The notes: generated by a model from the sequence alone, not told the origin. DNA of 64,000 nucleotides from Celerinatantimonas sp046054195 (GCF_046054195.1 NZ_JBEQCS010000003.1:1-64000), one strand, 5' to 3'. Shown: positions 8,570 through 17,452, counted from the stretch's first letter. Translations and numbers: made by a program.

Positions 8570-9514
8570 ATGATGGCGATTAAAACGGTAGCGTTGATAG
8601 GTTTAGGGGCGATGGGAGCTTTTTTTGCGCCTAAATTAAAAGAACTATTGGGCGACGATCATTTTTATGTGATAGCCGATGGCGAACGCAAAAATCGGCT
8701 TGAAAATAAAGGCGTCACTTTAAACGGGGTAAATTATCGCTTTCATATTGAGCCTCCAGGCACTAATTTGCCCGTAGACTTGGTCATTGTTGCAGTTAAG
8801 GATATGCAACTAGAGCAAGCCATTGCTGATATACACAGTTTTGTTGGGCCGCACACTCAAATTATGTGCGTCATGAATGGTGTCGATAGCGAAGAGCGAC
8901 TTGCCAAGGTTTATGGCAGTGAGCATGTTTTATATTCGTACATGCGCATGTCCATCGTGATGGCTGATGGGGTTGCTAACTTTAATCCTGAAGGCGGAAT
9001 GGTTCACTTTGGTGAAGCGAATAACGCCCAACTTTCCGCTCGAGTGAGTGCGATAAAAGAGCTTTTTGAGCAAGCCGGTATTCGTTATCAGATTGAAGAA
9101 GACATGATCAAAGGGATTTGGTTTAAATTTATGTGTAATGTCAGTGAAAATTTGACCTGTGCACTACTGGGCATTCCATTTGGCGCATTTCGTTTAAGTG
9201 ATCATGCAAACGCGATTCGTCTCGGTGCTATGAACGAAGTAATGAAAATCGCCAACGCCAAGGGCATTGATTTAAGCCAATCCGATATAGAGCGCCAAGA
9301 AACCACTGTTCGGCGGATCCCTTTTGCAAATAAGCCCTCAACACTGCAAGATCTTGAACGTAGTATGCTGACTGAAATCGATATGTTTGCTGGTAAAGTG
9401 GTCGCTTTAGGTGAGCAACTTAACATTGATACGCCCATTAGCTGGATGTTTTATCACGCCATTAAAGTGCTTGAAGAGAAAAATCAGCAGCTTTTTTTAG
9501 CGCCTGAGCAATAA
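8570..9514 (+). CDS. ketopantoate reductase (PanE/ApbA) family protein
   Basis: This 314-residue protein starts with the NADP-binding GLGAMGAFFAP and carries the C-terminal-domain signature around residue 178 (IKGIWFKFMCNVSENLTCAL), including the lysine and asparagine used for substrate binding. The family reduces 2-ketopantoate to pantoate for coenzyme A, but distant members reduce other 2-oxo acids. Its place between an arabinoside regulator and GH51 raises the possibility of a sugar-related substrate; a second panE elsewhere would support that. AGAGG precedes tandem ATGs at 8570 and 8573; either could start. Confidence 0.82.
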   Translation: MMAIKTVALIGLGAMGAFFAPKLKELLGDDHFYVIADGERKNRLENKGVTLNGVNYRFHIEPPGTNLPVDLVIVAVKDMQLEQAIADIHSFVGPHTQIMCVMNGVDSEERLAKVYGSEHVLYSYMRMSIVMADGVANFNPEGGMVHFGEANNAQLSARVSAIKELFEQAGIRYQIEEDMIKGIWFKFMCNVSENLTCALLGIPFGAFRLSDHANAIRLGAMNEVMKIANAKGIDLSQSDIERQETTVRRIPFANKPSTLQDLERSMLTEIDMFAGKVVALGEQLNIDTPISWMFYHAIKVLEEKNQQLFLAPEQ

Positions 9515-9534
9515 AATATTCTCTGATTCACTAT

Positions 9535-9568
9535 CGTTTTAACGCGACTTTGTAGCTGCGTTAAAACG
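9535..9568. terminator. terminator-like hairpin after the PanE-family gene
   Basis: CGTTTTAACGC (9535-9545) pairs perfectly with GCGTTAAAACG (9558-9568), 11 bp with a 12-base loop. No clear U-run follows, so it may be a weak terminator or only a transcript-end stabiliser. Confidence 0.45.
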
Positions 9569-9714
9569 TTCAACCTCTCAAAAAAATCGTCATAAAGATT
9601 TTCTGCAGCTAGTTAGCCTTTTTCTACATAGTTAGTCGATTTATTGTGTTTTTATAATGATCAGTTTATCGGGTAATTCACACGAGACACCTCGAACCCT
9701 TAGGAGATCTGCTT

Positions 9715-11211
9715 ATGAAAAAGGCCAGCTGTATAGTAAACAAAAATTTCAAGATTGCTGATATTGATGAGCGGATCTATGGCTCGTTTATCGAGCATAT
9801 GGGAAGAGCTGTATACACCGGTATTTATCAGCCTGATCATGAAACTGCCGATGAGCAAGGGTTTCGTCAAGACGTAATCGATGCGGTCAAAGAGCTTAAT
9901 GTTCCGATTGTTCGCTATCCTGGGGGAAATTTTGTCTCAGGCTATGATTGGACTGATGGAATAGGGCCTCGCCAAAGTCGGCCCAAACGACTTGATTATG
10001 CGTGGTTTTCGATAGAAACCAATCAGTTTGGTATTAACGAATTCGCCCAATGGGCCAAAAAAGCTAACACGCAAGGGATGATTGCGGTGAACTTAGGAAC
10101 GGGCACCGCGCAGCAGGCCGGCTATTTAGTTGAGTATTGTAATATCGAGAAAGGGACCTATTGGAGTGACAAACGTCGTGAGCATGGGTTTTTAGAGCCG
10201 CATAAATTTAAAGTTTGGTGTTTGGGAAACGAAATGGATGGCCCTTGGCAGACATGCGGACTAAGTGCCCAAGACTACGCGAAAAAAGCGCGTGAAACGG
10301 CAAAAATATTAAAATGGGTAGACCCTGATATTGAGCTGGTGGCTTGCGGCAGCTCATCAAAAGAGATGGAAACATTTCCTAGCTGGGATAGAACCGTTCT
10401 AGAAGCCTGTTACCCTTATGTCGATTATATTTCGTTGCATCGCTATTATGAGTTCGAAGGCAATCAGGCCGATTTTCTGGCCGCATTTTATGATTTAGAT
10501 GATTTTATCCAAACCATTAAAGCAACAGCCGATTATGTTAAAGCGGCGCTGCGTAGTGATAAAACCATGATGCTGAGCTTAGATGAATGGAATGTTTGGT
10601 ATATTCAAAACATGCAGACACAGCGCTGGCAGTGGGCAGCGCCTATTGCTGAAGATGTTTATAGCCTAATGGATGCGCTTGTTGTCGGCGGCCTGCTCAC
10701 CAGCATAGTGAACAATTGTGATAGGGTTAAGATGGCATGTATTGCTCAGCTCGTGAATGCACTGGCTCCGATTCATACCGCAAGCGATGGTGGGGTGTTA
10801 AAACATTCAACTTATTATCCGTTTGCTCAGGTTAGCCGCTATGGACGAGGAAGCGCATATAAAACGATTCTACAAAGTGAATCGGTTGAAACGGGTAAAT
10901 ATGGCAAAGTGCCAAGCCTTGCGACAGCTTGTACCTTCGATGAAAAAACGCAGCAACTTGCGTTATTTGTGCTCAATACCAATCTACAAGACGATGTTCA
11001 GTTGTCATTGCAACTCCAAGAGTTTGGTCCTCTTAAACTGATTGAGCAGCAAACCCTAGCAGGCGATGATCTCTTTGCTGTAAATAGTTTTGAGACTCCT
11101 GATAATGTAGTTCCCAAAAATTGTGACATTACTGAGCGCTCTGGCACTCAATTTGAGCTAACGCTTGGGAAAGCTTCGTGGACAATGGCATTATTTCGCA
11201 AACTCCATTAA
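9715..11211 (+). CDS. abfA: GH51 alpha-L-arabinofuranosidase
   Basis: This 498-residue enzyme removes terminal alpha-L-arabinofuranose from arabinan or arabinoxylan fragments. The acid/base Glu173 lies in CLGNEMDGPW and the nucleophile Glu291 in LSLDEWNVWY, both in the (beta/alpha)8 barrel; the C-terminal part from about 385 is the usual beta-sandwich. No signal peptide, so like the GH127 enzyme it works on imported oligosaccharides. A GGAG ribosome site precedes the start. A separate transcription unit from the panE-like gene is likely given the 200-base gap, but the same AraC regulator may control it. Confidence 0.93.
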   Translation: MKKASCIVNKNFKIADIDERIYGSFIEHMGRAVYTGIYQPDHETADEQGFRQDVIDAVKELNVPIVRYPGGNFVSGYDWTDGIGPRQSRPKRLDYAWFSIETNQFGINEFAQWAKKANTQGMIAVNLGTGTAQQAGYLVEYCNIEKGTYWSDKRREHGFLEPHKFKVWCLGNEMDGPWQTCGLSAQDYAKKARETAKILKWVDPDIELVACGSSSKEMETFPSWDRTVLEACYPYVDYISLHRYYEFEGNQADFLAAFYDLDDFIQTIKATADYVKAALRSDKTMMLSLDEWNVWYIQNMQTQRWQWAAPIAEDVYSLMDALVVGGLLTSIVNNCDRVKMACIAQLVNALAPIHTASDGGVLKHSTYYPFAQVSRYGRGSAYKTILQSESVETGKYGKVPSLATACTFDEKTQQLALFVLNTNLQDDVQLSLQLQEFGPLKLIEQQTLAGDDLFAVNSFETPDNVVPKNCDITERSGTQFELTLGKASWTMALFRKLH

Positions 11212-11235
11212 AAAAGGGCAAGCCTAAGCTTGCCC
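11210..11235 (-). terminator. terminator of the chemoreceptor gene
   Basis: GGGCAAGC (11216-11223) pairs with GCTTGCCC (11228-11235) around CTAA. On the minus strand the stem is followed by a run of T (the A-run at 11210-11215), so it ends the chemoreceptor transcript; in the plus direction it lacks a U-run. Confidence 0.75.
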
Positions 11236-11256
11236 AGCATTGACTTAATGCGGTAG

Positions 11257-13176
11257 TTAAACCTGATAATGGTTAAGCTGTTTGCTCAAACTATCGGCCA
11301 GTGCTTTTAGTTGGCGACAGGCTTCATTCGTCTCATTACTATATGAAAGGTTTAGCTCGCTCGCATCACGGATCTGATTGATGTTTTTGCTGACATCATC
11401 TGCCACATTATGTTGCTGGTGTGCAGCTGTTGCTATTTGTGAGTTAAGTTGAGAGATTTTATCGACAGAGCCAAGGACGGTTGCGAGAACCTCTCCGGCC
11501 GTTTTAGCTTGCGTAACGCTCTCTAGCGCCATCTCTTTATTGGTTTCGATTTGTGCCGACGTTTTATTCGCACTCGATTGTAATTGTTCAATCATCGAAT
11601 GGATTTCTTGGGTTGAAGATTGTGTTCGGCTAGCAAGTTGGCGCACTTCATCTGCAACGACGGCAAAACCTCGGCCATGTTCACCGGCTCGAGCTGCTTC
11701 AATTGCGGCATTTAATGCCAAGAGATTTGTTTGATCAGCAATATCGTTAATTACTTTGAGTACGCTGCTGATGTTATCACTGGCGCTTACCAGTTCTTGG
11801 ACGATTTCACTGGTATTTTGAATCGTTGTTGCCTGATTCTCAATGCCATGAATTGTGTTATTGAGTGTTTGTCCGACATTTTGTGCATCTTGGTTGGCAT
11901 TTTGCGCGTGTTCTTGAGCATTATTGGTATTATCGGCAATTTCTTGCGCGGATAGGCTCATTTGGTGTGAGGCCGATGCAACTTGTTCAGTATCTTTATT
12001 TTGTTCTTTAATGGATTGCGATGATTTATCGGCAAGCTCAAAGAGTCGATTCGATGCATTGGCAACCTCATGTGCCGCTACTTTTGATTCTTTAATTGTG
12101 GCATGAATGCGCTCTAGAAGCCGGTTAAAGCCTTTAGCCATATCACCAAATTCATCTTTTCGGTTAGCATCAAAACGCTGCGTTAAATCGCCTTCACCTT
12201 CGGCAATATTATGAATAGCACTGACATAAAGACGTAGCGGTTTACCAATGATGTTTCGTACTAAAAATGAAGTGATAACGACTAAGATGATCCCTAGTAA
12301 AAGCAGTGTTCCGATGACTTGTAGTGATTTATGTGTAATCGCGGAGCTTACTTCTGAGTCTGGATAGGCGGCAACAATCGTATATCCCCAAGGTTTAAAC
12401 TCTTCTTTACGAACAGTCCATGGCTGGCCGTCTTTTAAGGCATCCGTTACCTGCGCATCGCTTACATTAGCTGAGTGCATTCGCAGCGTGCCTTTACCAT
12501 CAAATAGCGCGATAAATCCTTGGTTTAAAATTTTAGATTCGCCAATAAGTTGAGCAATAGCGCTCATGTCAGCTGAATAACCGACATACCAAATACCAAC
12601 CGTTGAGCCTTGCTGGTCGCTAATTGGTGCATAGCCTGCTAAGTATGGATGGCCGAGAATATCAACTTCGCCATAGTAGGCTTGTTGTTGCTGGATTGCT
12701 TTTATCGCTTTGCCGTTCGGCGCGAGGATGGTTCCAATCGCTCTTTTACCTTCTTTTTTGACGTTGGTTGATACTCGCACATAGTCTTCATTATCGCGGC
12801 TAAATAACGTGGCCGTGCCGCCCATAACCTGGGTGAGGTCATCGACCAGCTTAAAGTTGTTGGTTTGATTTTCTTGGCCCAACCACAGCGATGGTGTTGG
12901 TCGACCTGCAACATCTTCTTTTTTACCTTGATGGGCGGGACCGAGTGCTTGACCGCGCTGGATTAACAGTTGCATGCTGGAGCGAACCCGTTGCAACATA
13001 ATGTCATTCGTTGCAGCTAATAATCGTGAGACATTTTCGATTTTTTCGTGTTGCTGAGAATGGGCATTTTGATGAATGGTTTGAGCATTAGTTTTAATCT
13101 GATAAAGCATCAAAATGAGCGCAAAAACGAAGATAAATACAGAAATAGTGAGAATAAATTTGTGATTAATACGCAT
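11257..13176 (-). CDS. methyl-accepting chemotaxis protein with periplasmic Cache-type domain
   Basis: The 639-residue receptor has a first membrane helix near residues 6-26, a periplasmic Cache-type sensor to about 285, a second membrane helix (IGTLLLLGIILVVITSFLV), a HAMP domain starting RNIIGKPLRLY, and the conserved signalling hairpin tip with NLLALNAAIEAARAGEHGRG. It passes ligand signals to CheA/CheW. I chose the ATG at 13176, preceded by GGAAAGAAAGGAA, over the open frame's earlier ATG at 13221, which lacks a ribosome site and would put 15 polar residues before the membrane helix. No C-terminal CheR-binding pentapeptide is seen. The ligand is unknown. Confidence 0.9.
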   Translation of the reverse strand: MRINHKFILTISVFIFVFALILMLYQIKTNAQTIHQNAHSQQHEKIENVSRLLAATNDIMLQRVRSSMQLLIQRGQALGPAHQGKKEDVAGRPTPSLWLGQENQTNNFKLVDDLTQVMGGTATLFSRDNEDYVRVSTNVKKEGKRAIGTILAPNGKAIKAIQQQQAYYGEVDILGHPYLAGYAPISDQQGSTVGIWYVGYSADMSAIAQLIGESKILNQGFIALFDGKGTLRMHSANVSDAQVTDALKDGQPWTVRKEEFKPWGYTIVAAYPDSEVSSAITHKSLQVIGTLLLLGIILVVITSFLVRNIIGKPLRLYVSAIHNIAEGEGDLTQRFDANRKDEFGDMAKGFNRLLERIHATIKESKVAAHEVANASNRLFELADKSSQSIKEQNKDTEQVASASHQMSLSAQEIADNTNNAQEHAQNANQDAQNVGQTLNNTIHGIENQATTIQNTSEIVQELVSASDNISSVLKVINDIADQTNLLALNAAIEAARAGEHGRGFAVVADEVRQLASRTQSSTQEIHSMIEQLQSSANKTSAQIETNKEMALESVTQAKTAGEVLATVLGSVDKISQLNSQIATAAHQQHNVADDVSKNINQIRDASELNLSYSNETNEACRQLKALADSLSKQLNHYQV

Positions 13177-13263
13177 GGGATTCCTTTCTTTCCTGTTAAG
13201 ACCGAACTGAGCAATTTCCATGCAATGTCGGTAACCTGACGTAGATCAAGTGTGTTAAAAATT

Positions 13264-13277
13264 TTGATCCAAGTCAA
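13264..13277. promoter_or_regulatory. FNR-like box upstream of the chemoreceptor gene
   Basis: TTGATCCAAGTCAA differs by one base from the FNR consensus TTGATNNNNATCAA. It lies 87 bases before the chemoreceptor start codon. A single mismatch is easily met by chance in this AT-rich gap, so confidence is low. Confidence 0.3.
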
Positions 13278-13401
13278 TTTATACTGTTTTTAAAAGCATA
13301 ATACACATTTAGTATAACAGTAAAGAAATACGGGCAAGGTGCTTATTTTATGAACGGTTAATCTATTGAAAATGCAGAAATTTGGCAAGGGTTTCGATGA
13401 A

Positions 13402-13433
13402 CCCCTAATACCTAGTTTATAAAGTATTAGGGG
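13402..13433. terminator. hairpin downstream of the aminotransferase gene
   Basis: CCCCTAATAC (13402-13411) pairs perfectly with GTATTAGGGG (13424-13433). It lies 14 bases past the stop of the minus-strand aminotransferase gene. There is no U-run, so intrinsic termination would be weak. Confidence 0.45.
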
Positions 13434-13446
13434 GAATAATAACGCT

Positions 13447-14637
13447 CTAGAATGGTTTCACATTTAAAATAAACGCACGAACTCGTTCTAAAGCTGGTTC
13501 TAACAGTGGTAATTGAGTTGCGTGACAAATGCGAATATGGCCAGCGCCAGAGACGCCAAATGCTTCACCGGGAGCCACGCCAACTTTGGCTTGGTCTATC
13601 ATTTGCCGTAAATAAGGCTGACTATCAAAACCAAGCCCTTCAATTTTAAGAAATCCATAAAAGGTCGCTTTCATCTCATACAAAGTGGTGTTTGGAATAT
13701 CCCCAAGATAATGTTGTACACAATCGCGGCTTTGTTTAAGCGCTGCAACTGAGCTTTGTACAAAATCTTCACCTTGTTCAATGGCGGCCAAGCCACCAGC
13801 TTGGGAAAAGGCACTTGCGCACGAGACATTAAACTCGGTTAGCATTCGCACCGTGGGAACCAGTGATTTAGGAATATTCAGCCAGCCTAAACGCCAACCG
13901 GTCATTGCCCATGCTTTTGAAAAACTGTTACAGATGATCACTCGGTCATGTTCATCAACGAGCTCGCAAAATGAAGGAGCGGCTTTTTTATCAAATACGT
14001 GACGAGAATAAACCTCATCGCTGATAATCCAAATACCACGTTGCCGACAAAAATTAAGGATCTCTGTAAGTAGCTCTTTGCTGGCGACCCATCCAGTCGG
14101 GTTGGATGGACTGTTAATAATGATTGCTTGAGCGTCGCTTAAAGCTGCAAACAGCTCATCTGTGTCTAAATAAAAGCTATTGCCTTTGGTTTTTAAGGCC
14201 ACACGAATAACTTCGCAACCGAGAATTTCCGGAATGGCTGACAAAGTTGGGAACAATGGCTCAATAACAACCACTTTATCTGCTGGATTAAGGCAGCTTT
14301 GCGCCGCAACCATGACGGCATTTGTTCCTGAGACTGTGACAGAGACATTCTCTGGACTAAAGTGCGAGCCAAATAGATTGTTTTGGTATTTAGCAATCGC
14401 CTGGCATAGTGCTGGGAGCCCGGTGTTTGGCGTGTATTTAGTTTCATGACGTGATAATGATTTGCTGGCTGCTTGGCAAATAAAATCAGGTGTTGGCGAA
14501 GATGCCTCACCAAACCACAGCGGCGTTACATCATCTTTTTCCATGCCATAGTTAGCAACTGAACGAATAGGGGACTCATCTAATAACTGAGCTCTTTGAC
14601 TAATGCCATTTAACAATGACAACTCTGCATTTGGCAT
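13447..14637 (-). CDS. PLP-dependent class I/II aminotransferase
   Basis: This 396-residue fold-type I aminotransferase has the cofactor-binding lysine at 241 in NSFSKAWAMTGWRLGW, NPTG at 179-182 and SDEVY at 206-210. It transfers an amino group between an amino acid and a 2-oxo acid in the cytoplasm; the specificity is not readable. It is distinct from the aspC-type gene at 25455 and from hisC. It is a single-gene unit, convergent with nothing close, and is divergent from cbpA with a 197-base gap. Confidence 0.88.
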   Translation of the reverse strand: MPNAELSLLNGISQRAQLLDESPIRSVANYGMEKDDVTPLWFGEASSPTPDFICQAASKSLSRHETKYTPNTGLPALCQAIAKYQNNLFGSHFSPENVSVTVSGTNAVMVAAQSCLNPADKVVVIEPLFPTLSAIPEILGCEVIRVALKTKGNSFYLDTDELFAALSDAQAIIINSPSNPTGWVASKELLTEILNFCRQRGIWIISDEVYSRHVFDKKAAPSFCELVDEHDRVIICNSFSKAWAMTGWRLGWLNIPKSLVPTVRMLTEFNVSCASAFSQAGGLAAIEQGEDFVQSSVAALKQSRDCVQHYLGDIPNTTLYEMKATFYGFLKIEGLGFDSQPYLRQMIDQAKVGVAPGEAFGVSGAGHIRICHATQLPLLEPALERVRAFILNVKPF

Positions 14638-14776
14638 GACTATCCTTTAAGTTATTTATGTTATGAGGGGGCTTGTGAAAAGCTCGGCAAATTTGTCTTA
14701 AATCATCATGAAACAACACTGATGTAAAGAAAAGGGTTTTTTTTTAAAGATTTGTCCCAATATTAGAGCCATGGAA

Positions 14777-14813
14777 CGTATCGTGATGATACGAGGTTTT
14801 TGGTGTTGTTTCA
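14777..14813. repeat. hairpin and inverted-repeat arm before cbpA
   Basis: CGTATC (14777-14782) pairs with GATACG (14788-14793). Just after it, GTGTTGTTTCA (14803-14813) is the exact inverse of TGAAACAACAC at 14709-14719, 83 bases upstream. The second arm ends 21 bases before the cbpA ATG, so a long-range leader fold that hides the ribosome site is conceivable; this is speculative. Confidence 0.3.
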
Positions 14814-14834
14814 CAAAAGGGTGTATGAGGCAGC

Positions 14835-15746
14835 ATGAGTGCAAAAGATTTTTACAGTATTTTAGGTGTCTCGCGGAGCGCCAGTGAACAAGAGATCAAA
14901 AAAGCATACCGACGATTAGCGCGTAAATATCATCCGGATGTCAGTAAAGAACCGGATGCTGAGCAGCGTTTTAAAGAAATAGGTGAAGCCTATGAAGTGC
15001 TGAGCAGTAAACAAAAACGCGCTGCATATGATCAATTCGGTAGTCAGTGGAAAGCAGCTAGTGGCGCTGGAGCTGGCGGTGGTCAATGGCAAAACGCCCG
15101 TGGTGGCTCTAATCCATTCGGCGGTGGTGCAACTGGCGGCTTTGGTGACTTTTTCGAAAATATCTTTGGCCAAGGTGGCTTTGGCGGCCAAAGTCGAGGT
15201 GGCTTTGAAGGCGGCCGAGGGTTTAGCCAAGCAGGCGAGGATGTCGAAGCGCAAATTACCATTGATGTCGCAGATAGTTATTTAGGCGCGAGCCGCCCGA
15301 TGACGCTAAATATTGGTGGTCAACGGCGCGCTTTGAACGTCAAAATTCCTGCTGGAATCAAAGAAGGCCAGAAAATTCGTCTTGCAGGTCAAGGCAAACC
15401 TGGAATGGGCAATGGCCAAAATGGCGACTTGTTACTGCAAGTTCATTTTCGTAAAGATGGCTATTATCGAGTTGAAGGCTCTGATGTTCATTACACGTTG
15501 CAGGTTGCCCCTTGGGAAGCCGCGTTGGGTGAAAAAGTCAGTGTGCCGTTGCCGGATGGCAAACATGTGGATGTAAAAATTCCACCGAACTCTTCTGGTG
15601 GGCGAAAAATGCGTCTGCGCGGACGCGGTCTACCAGCTAAACAGCCGGGTGATTTTTACGTTGAATTGCAGATATTATTGCCAAAAGCAGATACTGCAAA
15701 AGCTAAAAAAGCGTATGAAGCGTTCCGTCAGGCGTTTGAAGCTTAG
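14835..15746 (+). CDS. cbpA: curved DNA-binding protein / type II J-domain co-chaperone
   Basis: The 303-residue protein has an N-terminal J domain with HPD at 33-35, a glycine/phenylalanine-rich linker (about 75-140) and two C-terminal substrate-binding domains, without the DnaJ zinc fingers. This is the CbpA layout: it stimulates the ATPase of DnaK and binds curved DNA on the nucleoid. In E. coli cbpA is followed by cbpM, the gene of its inhibitor; here a terminator follows directly and no cbpM is present. The start follows a GAGG site. Confidence 0.93.
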   Translation: MSAKDFYSILGVSRSASEQEIKKAYRRLARKYHPDVSKEPDAEQRFKEIGEAYEVLSSKQKRAAYDQFGSQWKAASGAGAGGGQWQNARGGSNPFGGGATGGFGDFFENIFGQGGFGGQSRGGFEGGRGFSQAGEDVEAQITIDVADSYLGASRPMTLNIGGQRRALNVKIPAGIKEGQKIRLAGQGKPGMGNGQNGDLLLQVHFRKDGYYRVEGSDVHYTLQVAPWEAALGEKVSVPLPDGKHVDVKIPPNSSGGRKMRLRGRGLPAKQPGDFYVELQILLPKADTAKAKKAYEAFRQAFEA

Positions 15747-15767
15747 ATTTTAAGTTTAAAGTGAATG

Positions 15768-15804
15768 AATGCCCTCACTCATAAAGCTTATGGGTGAGGG
15801 CATT
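15768..15804. terminator. strong bidirectional hairpin terminator after cbpA
   Basis: A 17-bp stem with one G-U pair (15768-15784 with 15788-15804) around a 3-base loop lies between the convergent cbpA and MFS genes, followed by a TTATTT tract on the plus strand. Confidence 0.75.
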
Positions 15805-15809
15805 GTTAT

Positions 15810-17012
15810 TTATACCTGTGACTTGTCTCGGTGTTGAATAACATAGCCACCCAGAGATGCTGCAAGCAGCATAAAGCATAGATACAAAAAGACTTGCGTT
15901 GCTGTTTGTAAACCCAAATGGCTGGCTAAAAAGCCAAGCAAAAAGATGCTGATGGCTGCAAACATATATCCGCCTAAGAAAAAGGTTGCAGTTGATCGCT
16001 GAAAGGTTCCCATTGGTCGGTATTGTTTTAATATGCTGGTTCCACCTAACTGCGTCAGGCTTTGACCCACGCCAGCAAAGATGGATGCAAGTGCCATAAT
16101 CGCGACTAAATGTGTTACTTCAGCAACAAGAATGCTCACGCCACCAATAACTGCACATATCGCTCCGATTAGAATTTGTTTGCCAACCGAGAGATTTTTC
16201 AAGCACAACTGGCTGATAATCCCAGAGCCAAACATTAACAGGCCTATCCCTCCGGCAATTGTGTGGCTATCGGTATGCATTAACGTACTGACCATTTTCG
16301 GACCAATGGAAATAAATAATCCCGATAAAGCAAATGGACTAGCAAATAAACCGACTGTCACAAATGTTAGCCCATAGTTTTTCTGACCTTCTTGCGCAGG
16401 TGTATCTGTTTGCTGATGGCCTAACTCAATCAACTCTGCATCGGGTTTCATTTTTGCCAAGATAACCAGACAGATAGCAAGCAGTATCATTAATGGGGCG
16501 AAAATACTGCTATATGGACGATGAATTAGATCGGCTAAGACGCCCCCATAAAATGGGCCAACACCAAAACCGAGCACGCAGGCGAGAGTAACAATCAATG
16601 GGGTATTATTGACTTGCTGCTTCAGGCCAATTTTCACTATGAGAGAAATGCCACAAGAAACAAACGTACCGCTACATAAACCGATGATGAATCGCGCGGC
16701 GACCAGTTGCCAAAAATGTGCTGCGCTGGTAAATAAAGCGCCAGCGACAATCGTTCCAACAAGGGCTAGTAGAAGCAATCGTTTAATGGTTGTTGCGTTT
16801 TGTACTCGGGCCAGCGAAAGCAGGGAAATTGCAATGCCAATATGGTAGGTCACAAATATAATGCTGATTCCCGTGGTATTATATGCGATATGCTGTTGCC
16901 ATATTGTATAAAGTGGTGTGGGTGCATTGGCCGTCAAGTAAACCAAAAATAAGGAAAAGGATAATACAGCCATCGCCAGTGTTGAATTGAGCGATAGTTT
17001 TGATTTGACCAT
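15810..17012 (-). CDS. MFS efflux-type transporter
   Basis: This 400-residue protein has 12 predicted membrane segments and the typical central cytoplasmic loop (about 190-215, KMKPDAELIELGHQQTDTP). It is a major facilitator superfamily member of the drug/metabolite-efflux type. The substrate is unknown. It is divergent from an ArsR-type repressor with a palindromic operator between them, so it is probably the export arm of a small inducible resistance pair. Confidence 0.85.
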   Translation of the reverse strand: MVKSKLSLNSTLAMAVLSFSLFLVYLTANAPTPLYTIWQQHIAYNTTGISIIFVTYHIGIAISLLSLARVQNATTIKRLLLLALVGTIVAGALFTSAAHFWQLVAARFIIGLCSGTFVSCGISLIVKIGLKQQVNNTPLIVTLACVLGFGVGPFYGGVLADLIHRPYSSIFAPLMILLAICLVILAKMKPDAELIELGHQQTDTPAQEGQKNYGLTFVTVGLFASPFALSGLFISIGPKMVSTLMHTDSHTIAGGIGLLMFGSGIISQLCLKNLSVGKQILIGAICAVIGGVSILVAEVTHLVAIMALASIFAGVGQSLTQLGGTSILKQYRPMGTFQRSTATFFLGGYMFAAISIFLLGFLASHLGLQTATQVFLYLCFMLLAASLGGYVIQHRDKSQV

Positions 17013-17079
17013 TATATTGTCCGTAGGTTAGTTTGAAATTTTTTTGATGCCGTGGCATTGTAACGCATCAAAACTTAAA

Positions 17080-17097
17080 GTTCGATACTTATCGAAC
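17080..17097. promoter_or_regulatory. palindromic operator for the ArsR-type repressor
   Basis: GTTCGAT-ACTT-ATCGAAC is a perfect 7-bp inverted repeat with a 4-base spacer, lying between the divergent MFS and ArsR genes (67 bases before the MFS start and 25 before the ArsR start). Its size and dyad symmetry fit an ArsR dimer. Binding by the adjacent regulator is inference from position. Confidence 0.65.
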
Positions 17098-17122
17098 AAA
17101 GAGCTTTATCAGTGAGGACGTT

Positions 17123-17452
17123 ATGACTGAACAATTAAGCGAAAACGAAGCAATTTATCACTGGCAAGGTAAACCGCTTAATGAGATTTCGTTAACTGAT
17201 GTGTTAGGTGCACTCTCTGATCCTGCTCGCCTTTTAATTATTAGACAATTAAAACAAGATGGTGCATGTCGTTGTAGTGATTTTAAGCTCGGGCTTAGTA
17301 AATCAACTTTGAGTCACCATATTAAAACATTGCGCCTGGCTGGGGTTATCGCTTCGTGCAATCAAGGAACCTCCCGCTATAACAAGCTTCGTGAGCAAGA
17401 ACTTCAGCAACGTTTTCCCGGGCTACTTAATGCCGTATTACAGGCAGATTAA
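17123..17452 (+). CDS. ArsR-family transcriptional repressor
   Basis: The 109-residue winged-helix protein shows the ArsR layout: SLTDVLGALSDPARLLIIRQL, then the recognition helix in GLSKSTLSHHIKTLRLAGVI, then the wing. A single-domain ArsR dimer usually represses until it binds a metal or small ligand. The only conspicuous cysteine pair is in ACRCSDF (about residues 49-51) plus a cysteine in ASCNQG; metal sensing is possible but not shown. It probably represses itself and the divergent MFS exporter through the palindrome upstream. Confidence 0.9.
   Translation: MTEQLSENEAIYHWQGKPLNEISLTDVLGALSDPARLLIIRQLKQDGACRCSDFKLGLSKSTLSHHIKTLRLAGVIASCNQGTSRYNKLREQELQQRFPGLLNAVLQAD

Noticed and set aside
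13176..13221. Longer chemoreceptor start at 13221
   Set aside because: The ATG at 13176 has a strong ribosome site and gives a normal membrane-helix start.
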